In this document: one piece after another, positions 55,504 to 64,000 of the stretch
Layout of the letters: each line of letters begins with the position of its first letter
Position numbering within the stretch: the first letter of the stretch is position 1
DNA from: Allium sativum
Taxonomy: Eukaryota > Streptophyta > Magnoliopsida > Asparagales > Amaryllidaceae
Direction: 5' to 3'
Length of the DNA stretch: 64,000 bases
Assembly: GCA_030737875.1 (NCBI GenBank)
Contig: CM060922.1
Span: 753,063,603-753,127,602 of the forward strand
Notes under the pieces: generated by a model
Told to the model about the DNA's origin: nothing
The model's database searches: none
Seen by the model: only the letters and a program-made list of their open reading frames with translations
Translations under genes and position numbers: made by a program

Positions 55504-58500
55504 CAGGGAAATACGGATAACCCTGGCGTATACTATACAGCCGCCATTTTCTTAATCCATGGCCGATATGCTTCAAATTAGAATCCCTAATTTCTTCGAA
55601 TTCACTTTGAATTGAACCCTGATTCATAAACGAAATAGGAGAGCTTTCCTCAATCTAAAGTTTCATACGGTTGAGATCGTCTTTGGCTTCATGGATTGCT
55701 CGAAAATCGAGCTGGAACTCGCGGACTTGGGATGGGTCGTGGGGCCGACCTGGGCCACCGAGTTGGACGGGCTTGAGGGCGGTGAGAGGCGGCGCGGTGG
55801 GGCATCGGAGCGAGGGTTCTGATCGGCGGCAGGTGGTCCGGTTCAGGCGCGCCGGTGGAAGGTTGATGTCGAACTAATGGGTTTGGGGATTACGGGTGTT
55901 AGTAGAAAGAAGAAGAAGGGGTTAATCCCTTGTTTAATTAATTGATTTCTAATTAATTATCAATTAATATAAACTCAATGTTTAAACAGCCATAACTTTT
56001 GCAAACAGAGATGAAATCGAATGAAACGAAAAGCGTTGGAATCGTCTTTCAGAGATCTACAACATAGGACCATCCAGATCTGAATCAGAGCAAATCAGAA
56101 ATTGGGGGAAATTCAACTCTGAACTGTACAGAATTAAAATCGATGTGAGATTTCTCTTTTAAATATTAATTAAATTATTATTTTCTTTCCATTCGAAATC
56201 GATATATGTATGTGATAAAAATCAGATCTGTGATTTGTGGATTGAAATTCGTTTGTTGCTATGATGGATTTGCAATTCTCATATGTTGTTAGATCAGTAA
56301 TTTTAACATAGGAATATCGTATTTGGTTAAATCAGTAATGTTAACATACGAATATGATTTTTAGTGTTTTGTCGAAATAGAATTATCGACGAAACAAGAT
56401 TATCATTTTTTGATCAATTATATTAACATTTTTGTGAAAACATCATTATAGAGATAAAAATCACATTTTTGTCCAAAACATGTTATTGAGACGAATTCAA
56501 CATTTGTGTTAGAATATTTAGGATATAAAAAGATTATAAATAAAAGAATCGAAACAAAATTTATCATTTTTGTTGAAATAAAAGAATCGAAACAAAATTT
56601 ATCATTTTGTTAAAATAAAAGAATCGAAACAAAATTTATCATTTTGTTGAAATAAAAGAATAGAAACAAAATTTATCATTTTTGTTGAAATAAAGGAGTC
56701 GAAGCAAAATTTTCATGTTTGTAGAAACAAGAATGAAGTCGTCCCTTTTATTTTATTCTGTTAAAAATAGAATAATGGATAAAATAAAAATGTCACTTTT
56801 TATTTTATTTGAATTGACGTCATTGAAAAGGCCATTTTTGTTGCATTAGAATCGGCAAACAAAAATGTCATTTAAAATCATGATTACATAAGAAGATTAG
56901 AACAAATTCATATTTTGTTTACATTAAGAGGATATAACCAGAAAATGTATATTTTTATACATTTAAAAGAATAAATTAGAAATGTATAATTTTATCCATT
57001 TAAAAGAATAGATTTTGTTAAACCTTCTTTTTCAAACAAAAGAACAGATTTTTAAGTATCATTCTTTTCAATAAAAAGAAGTCAAGTTGTATTGTCATAT
57101 TTGATTACAATAAAGGATTTGAATTAAACAAGGTTTTCATTGTTGTTTACCTTAAAAGAATTAGACAAATTTCTCATTTTGATTTCATTAAAAGAATTAG
57201 ACAAAGTTATCAGTTTTGGTCATTTTACAAGAATGAATTAAAAATGTTAATATGAATAAAAAGGACATTTCGTTTATAAAATGTTAATATGATTAAAAAG
57301 GACAGTTTTGTTTAGGAATGTTAAATATGACAAGAATAACATATTTTTGTCAAAACTTGATTAGTGAAAAAGGATAACATATTTTTGCCAAAACTTGATT
57401 AGCGAACGAAATTAACATTTTGTTAATTGGACTATAACGAATAAGACTAATATTTTTTTTATTGGGTTATAAGGAGAAAAATAACATTTTTGTTATGAAA
57501 TATTATACTAGACATAAAATGTATATTTGATTAAAATTTGTTACCTTTGTGTTGAATTAGAAAATGTGTATTTTATACATTAAAAGAATGAGTTAAAAAT
57601 GTATATATATTTATACATTAAAAAGAATGGATCAGAAAATGTATATTTCTATACATTAAAAGAATGAAGTAAATTCATTCATTTTTGTCATTTAATAAGA
57701 ATTATACAAAAATACACAATTTGTCATTAAATAAGGATTTTACTAAAATCACATTCTTGTCTTTAAATAAGGATTATATAAGAATAACATTTTGGTCAAA
57801 ACATGTTACTGAGATAAAATATCATTTGTGTAAAAGCATGTTAGTGGAACATGAAAATGAACATTTTATATATATAAAAAGGTATTACATAAAAATGAGC
57901 ATTTTATATTTTAAGGAGGATCAAATGAAAATGAACATTTTTATGCATTAGATAAAAGAGTTTAACCAAAATATACATTCTGGTCATTAAGAAGGAAGAT
58001 TACATTTTGATCATTGAAAAGGATTAAAATAAAATTACCATATTTTGTACATTGAATGAATTTGACAAAATTATCATGTTTTGTGCATTGAAAGGAATTA
58101 GACATAATTACAATTTTTGTCACTTTAAAAGCATTAGAATAAAGGAGACACTTTTATCATTTTAAAAGAGATGAAGTAAATTATTCATTTTGTAATTAAA
58201 ATGAATGAGACCAAAAATAGACATTTTGGTAAATAAATAATAGTTAAGACTTTATTTTCATTTGTTAACAATAGAAAAGAATTGAAATGAAAGAGTAGAT
58301 TTTTATTGTCATTTGGTCACAATAAAAAGAGTTGAATTGTTTGACATGTTTGATTATAATGTTGAGTATGTTCAAATTGAATATCACACTTCCATTTACA
58401 AGTTACCCGACTTGTTTATGTGATTGGGACGATAATTTTTACACATCGCCCAAGTGCACAAATAATTTATTATTTGTTTGTTGGATGAAACCCCACACGG

Positions 58501-61168
58501 GTGTTGGGATGATATTTGATCTACACTAGTCCCAATATTTAGTGTAGAATCCACTCTGGTTGATTATTTGGATGTGTGATAAATATTTATCATGATTGTT
58601 GAATACATGCAGTATTTGGTTGTTGATTGAGTCACATTCCAATAAAGAATATTCTAGAAAAAGAATATTTTAGAACATATTTTAGAAAAAGAATATATTT
58701 TAGAAATATATATTTTATTTGAAATGAACTAGTTATCAACCAGAATAAATCATTGAATTAATATTTAATGAAGTTTTCCAATTTTTTAAGATTTAATTGT
58801 TGTTAAATTAAATAAATTGGATTTTGGGTCGTCGTGAATGGTGTCTTCAATAACACCTTTCTTAAACCCAGTTGAAAAGAATAAATCTTTTAATTAAGAT
58901 TACTAGAGTTTCAAACTATATTTTGTAATTGGAATAAAAAAATGATTTGTTAATTGAGTTTATCGTGAACAATGTTTTTAAACGACATCTGTTCTTTAAC
59001 TCAATTAATAGTGAGAATATGATTTGGAATTTATAAATCTTGTATTAAGATTTAAATGTGAAATTTCCAAAAGTCAAGTTTTCCAATTTAATATATTAAA
59101 TTGGAGTCGAATGGAATTTGAATTAAAAATAGCCGAGATAAGCTTCTGTAAAAGAAGATCGATACTACATATGGAATTTAAAAGGCTTTGCCGTTATTCC
59201 ATTTATATTATTGGTCGGATATAGAAATTCATAACGATTATATATTGATTTGATTTCTATGAAGATTCCATATTTAAAGGAAGAGGATTTTGGGTTTATC
59301 GTGAACAGTGTTTTAAAATAACACTAGTTCTTTAACCCAGTTAAAGATAAGGTTAATCTCTTAATTTAATTAATCATTTAATAATGAATTGTGATATTTA
59401 AAACCAAATTGGCTTCTTAATAAATCTTTAAAAGTAAGATTTAAGAATAATTTAAAGAGTTTATCTTTGATAAAATAATGCGAATATTTTATTTGAAGAA
59501 TATTCTGAAATGGAATGAGGCGTTGGATGTGTTTTTATAATACTTGTTTTTTATGAAAATACGCGAATTATTCGGAAGACCGGTTTAACCCATTCCGAGT
59601 AATTACTACGACAATGAAGAATCGAAGATGAAGACGGTGATTGAAGACCGACGATCTTCACATCGAATGGATGTGTTGCTACAGAGACCCTTGATGGGAG
59701 TAGCTACCTTGAAGGGGCTTCAGTGGTGGCCGTCCGGACTATTGTTGATTGTTCGGATTTGGTTTTCGCTCAGACCCAGAGCATAAGCTAGTAAATGGAT
59801 GCGTGTCTGACATTGGATTTCGTTCCATGTGAATTAAATTGATTTCTGTTAATGTATGCCTATTTGGTGGTGGAGGATTTATTCTCTACTTAACACCCTG
59901 GTATATATTAATAGTGATAGATCACATGGCGTGGATTGTCAATGTGGCTCGCCAAGATGCAAATGACCAAGGCTTTTGTTGAAAAGCAGGGCCTTGTGGG
60001 ATGATCAAAGTATAGCCTATTACGGCATAACTTTGTGTATATCGTAACTTCGCGAGCCTCACATCCCGGTATGAGTCAAAAATGGGATACGGACCGTAGG
60101 GAGTGCACGCGTTTCTTTCTAGCTAGAGTGTTGTCAGGGACCTACCAGCACTGGCATTTTACTTATATGGATGATGGATTTTGAGGTGCCTCGGATTTTT
60201 ATAAGCCGTTAGTGGTCATATTATAGGTTCAAAAGAACCGGGAAGCGTGTGTTCAGGCATAACTAATCCACTGCCGATAAGCGGGGACCGGCCCTACCGC
60301 TCCAAGGGTTCACTGCGGGGGATCCTGAGGCATTTACTAGAGTGTCTCGAATCAGAGAGGAGCTTGCCCCTAGCCTCGACTCATGATGGAAATCCAATTT
60401 CCAATACGACCTTGCGGTTTTGATTGTAGAACTAGTACGGCGACATAGTAGGATGGGGTACTATGCCGTCTATGATTGATACATTATGATTGAAATTGTT
60501 TTTGAAATATATATACCCATAGATATACACACTAATACTAAATTCGTTTTATCGTATCAAGCATCTCTTGACCATTATAAGGTAAAAACCTATCCTCCAG
60601 TTTGCGTTGCATTACGTGATGCGACTTGGGTCTTATAATGGTTTCATTTTTCTAAAAAGCATTGCATGGTTTAATGATTTACTTTATTTTATGCACTGGC
60701 AATCCAATGGAGTAAACCCGTTCCGCGTTAGCGGCGTGGTCCTGTGATTAGCCTTATTATTAGATAAGTTAAGTTAAGATTTCTCATACCAGTCCTATGA
60801 CTGACCTATAGTTTGTTTCACTGGCAAACTCGGGTGCCCTTATTTTCCACACGGGCAGTCGAGTAGCTTTTTGCAGATATATTTATAGGATCATGGTTTA
60901 CAGCTGAAGCGGTATTCGGAAAGCTCTGTATCCGTGTATTCCTTCCAGTTGTATATTTGTATTATTTTTCCGCTGCTATTTAAATGTAATTTAAAACTCT
61001 GATATTATTGTATTTTTATTGTGTAATAAATATTCATACTCTATTATATCTTGTACTTTGATGTAATTGTTGTAATCAGCAATAAAATGTTCTTCAGTTT
61101 GTGTTCTGATGTGTGTTGTTCTCAAAGCAATCCAGCCTTTCCTTTACTGGGAAGTTTGGGTCGTTTCA

Positions 61169-61881
61169 TTTGGTATCGGAGCTTTGGTTTACAGAGCTCG
61201 AGAACAAGACACATTAGAACCGAATGAAAGAATTCATCAGAGATTGGATTAGAAATATCCAATGAGAATAACTCGTTAGAGATGGGATCAGTAGTATCCT
61301 AGAACGAGTGTGAAAAGTATTATTTTCTTTAAAAAAAAATTGGAAACAAAATTTAGTTTTGAAAATTTTATCCTAATATACGTATTTGAGTATATTATAT
61401 TTTAATGTGGACAATCGAGTATATAAAGATTTCGAATATACAAGTAATTAACGCATATTCGAAGTTTTAATATACTGGGTAGATATAGAATCACACTATA
61501 GTCGCCCAGAGATAACTCTGGTGATAGGTCGACCATCACCAGTATTTATGTTCGAGTCTCGAAGGTGGGATTTCTATATATTTCCATTGACTGGTATGAG
61601 AACCAACACTTAGTTAGAATACACTGCTGTGTTTGCACTAAAAATATGATTTTGGGATATATATAAAAGTTATATATATATATTTGAAAAGTTAATCACC
61701 TAATTGATTGCTGGTTGTGATGTTTGATTATTAGTTTAACTAATATAAGTATAGAAATGATAATTAATTTAACTAACAAAATTATTGAAACCAACAAATA
61801 AAATTAAAGTTGAGTTTGTTAATTAAACAACTTTTAGCTTCGTTCCTTTTCGAGGACGAAAAGATTTTAAGTGGGGGCGAT
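61169..61881 (+). other. Element Y interior 2, 713 bp, no gene
   Basis: Same layout as interior 1: primer site 61171-61182 (TGGTATCGGAGC), hairpins at 61243-61263 and 61518-61542, pre-PPT hairpin 61846-61863 and polypurine tract to 61881. It differs from interior 1 by a few percent, including a longer TA run near 61675. Confidence 0.82.
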
Positions 61882-64000
61882 TGTAACGACCCGGAATTTG
61901 GGGCCAATTTAAAAATTTTATTTTAGAAATTTTAGTGGATTTTAATTTTTAAAATAATTTACTTTAAATAATAACAACTAAAAATTTAGTTTAAAAGGAA
62001 GAAATTTAATTTAATTGTAAAAGGAGTTTAAAACAGCGCTGCAGTTTGAAATTTTGAATTTGAACTTTGACTGACTGTACTGGATTCAAAATAAATCAGA
62101 ATTGAGCGAAACCAGTAATATTTAAATCTGTTTAATCATATCTTTCTAACGAATTTGAAAAACTGAAATTTCACTTTAAAAATTGAAAGTTATGTCCAGT
62201 TCAAATTTTAGAAAAGTCGCTGTAGAATTTATATATATTTTAATGTAATATATTGGCCTTAAAAATAGCCATTTTGCAAACGACCTCGGTTTTCGACGAA
62301 ACCACTTTTGTTGGAACCAGAATGTCAAATTATTGCTAAGTTTCAATTTTCATAACTTTTCGAATTAATATGTGAGCGTGTTGAAAGAAAATGTGTTTTG
62401 ACTGTTTCAGTCAAATTTAATCGACTTGAAAATGGCCATTTTTCAATCAGTCTCAGAATTTGACGAAATTAGTCTTGTTAGAACCGTATCGTCAAAACAT
62501 AGCTAGAAATATTTTTTCTGTAATTTTTAGAGTCTGTATGTGGCCCCGGTAATTTAAAATGTACGTTTGAATTTAATAATTAAATGATTTATAATTTAAT
62601 TTAAAGAAAAACATATCGTAACAGCCGAATTGGGTTACGAAACTTATTCCATTGGGTCCGGGATGGGGGTTATTAGTTGGGGACGACTCTCGTTGGGTTC
62701 GGATTGGAGTTCGTGACTTTAAACATGGAATTTACAAATTAAATACTATGGGAAATACGCATATAAATACAGGGAAATACGGATAACCCTAGCGTATACT
62801 GTACAGCCGCCATGTTCTTAATCCATGGCCGATATGCTACAAATTAGAATCCCTAATTTCTTCGAATTCACTTTGAATTGTACCCTAATTCATAAACGAA
62901 ATAGGAGAGCTTTCCTCAATCTAAAGTTTCATATGGTTGAGATCGTCTCTGGCTTCATGGATTGCTCGAAAAACGAGCTGGAACTCGCGGACTTGGGACG
63001 GGTCTTTGGGCCGACCTGGGCCACCGAGTTGGACGGGCTTGAGGGCGGTGAGAGGCGGTGCGGTGGGGCATCGGAGCGAGGGTTCTGATCGGCGGCAGGT
63101 GGTCTGGTTCAGGCGCGGCGGTGGAAGGTTGATGTCGAACTAATGGGTTAGGGGATTACGGGTGTTAGCAGAAAGAAGAAGAAGGGGTTAATCCCTTGTT
63201 TAATTTATTAATTATCAATTAATATAAACTCAATGTTTAAACAGCCATAACTTTTGCAAACAGAGATGAAATCGAACGAAACGAAAAGCGTTGGAATCGT
63301 CTTTTAGAGATCTACAACATAGGACCATCCAGATCTGAATCAGAGCAAATCAGAAATTGGGGGAAATTCAACTCTGAACTGTACAGAATTAAAATAGATG
63401 TGAGATTTCTCTTTTAAATATTAATTAAATTATTATATTCTTTCCATTCGAAATCGATATATGTATGTGATAATAATCAGATCTGTGATTTGTGGATTGA
63501 AATTCGTTTGTTGCTATGATGGATTTGCAATGCTCATATGTTGTTAGATCAGTAATGTTAACATAAGAATATCGTATTTGGTTAAATCAGTAATGTTAAC
63601 ATACGAATATGATTTTTAGTGTTTTGTCGAAATAGAATTATCGACGAAACAAGATTATCATTTTTTGATCAATTATATTAACAATAAGATTAACATTTTT
63701 GTGAAAACATGATTATAGAGATAAAAATCACATTTTTGTCCAAAACATGTTATTGAAACCAATTCAACATTTGTGTTAGAATATTTAGGATATAAAAAGA
63801 TTATAAATAAAAGAATCGAAACAAAATTTATCATTTTTGTTGAAATAAAAGAATCGAAACAAAATTTATCATTTTGTTGAAATAAAAGAATCGAAACAAA
63901 ATTTATCATTTTGTTGAAATAAAAGAATCGAAACAAAAATTATCATTTTTGTTGAAATAAAGGAGTCGAAGCAAAATTTTCATGTTTGTAGAAACAAGGA
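61882..64000 (+). repeat. Element Y LTR 3, cut by window edge
   Basis: Starts TGTAACGACCCGG and follows the other LTRs through U3, TATA box (62762-62769), GC-rich island and the start of the minisatellite region. Its right end, the target duplication and any further tandem unit lie beyond the window. Confidence 0.85.

Larger units (their letters stand above)
54554..61168 (+). repeat. Element Y LTR 2, 6615 bp
   Basis: As LTR 1, with ends TGTAACGACCC and GGGTCGTTTCA. It differs by scattered substitutions and small indels and by a 65-bp extra segment at 54800-54864 that replaces three bases found in LTR 1 and LTR 3. Confidence 0.87.
47266..64000 (+). mobile_element. Element Y: tandem array of giant-LTR element (LTR-int-LTR-int-LTR)
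   Basis: Three LTRs (47266-53843, 54554-61168, 61882 to the window edge) alternate with two interiors (53844-54553, 61169-61881). The repeat period is 7288 then 7328 bp. Each interior begins with a primer site and ends with a polypurine tract, so each LTR junction is proper. No coding genes occur. The array could have arisen by unequal recombination between LTRs of one or more copies. The copies differ by roughly 3% by eye, so it is not an assembly duplicate. Confidence 0.88.

Noticed and set aside
62825..63088. 87-codon open frame in Y LTR 3
   Set aside because: The same position has an early TGA in LTR 1 and LTR 2; one base change opens the frame in LTR 3. It is more likely chance than a gene.

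Overview
The window looks like nuclear DNA of a flowering plant, probably a eudicot with a large, repeat-rich genome. It is strongly AT-rich and carries several plant-type LTR retrotransposon lineages, a tRNA-derived SINE and a hAT-like MITE. I found no intact host gene. Almost every recognisable protein segment is a decayed retrotransposon gag, protease, reverse transcriptase or integrase piece. The one long clean reading frame, 375 codons at 35726-36853, lies inside a young non-autonomous element. I do not assign a species.

Layout. 1-5460: a Ty3/gypsy element of Del/Tekay character on the minus strand (gag, protease, RT, tRNA-iMet primer site, 3.0-kb LTR). It interrupts a decayed gag-like ORF at 5461-6351. 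6352-9863: anonymous sequence with two LTR-like segments (7242-7916 and 9309-9804). 9864-12682 and 25541 to about 26540: the two halves of an old long LTR, here called W. W is split by element Z (12683-25535), which is intact in structure with 5.4-kb LTRs, a 2.0-kb coding-poor interior and AAATA target duplications. About 26783-28160: a Ty3 gag relic interrupted by a MITE. 29073-29284: a SINE with an 11-bp target duplication. 29332-29811 and 42231 to about 47265: element X, another long-LTR element without recognisable genes. X is interrupted by a second Del/Tekay-like element (29812-42230), whose LTR is itself interrupted by a young Athila-like non-autonomous element (33024-39736, ATGCA duplications, LTRs about 99% alike by eye). 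47266-64000: element Y, a tandem LTR-interior-LTR-interior-LTR array with 6.6-kb LTRs and interiors of only about 0.71 kb.

The most interesting system is the related set W, X, Y and Z. These are giant-LTR, gene-poor elements that share the end of the LTR. X, Y and Z also have tRNA-iMet-type primer sites, and Y and Z share a block of interior sequence and a 3' polypurine module. Their interiors seem reduced to cis-acting sequence. Comparing them by eye shows small hairpins whose stems change in a compensating way between families: one just downstream of the primer site, one with a self-complementary loop resembling a dimer-initiation element, and one just before the polypurine tract that also occurs in the unrelated Athila-like element. 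They presumably depend on proteins supplied by autonomous relatives; which relatives cannot be told from this window.

All homology statements rest on reading the sequence by eye. Percent identities are estimates, and lineage names are by motif resemblance.
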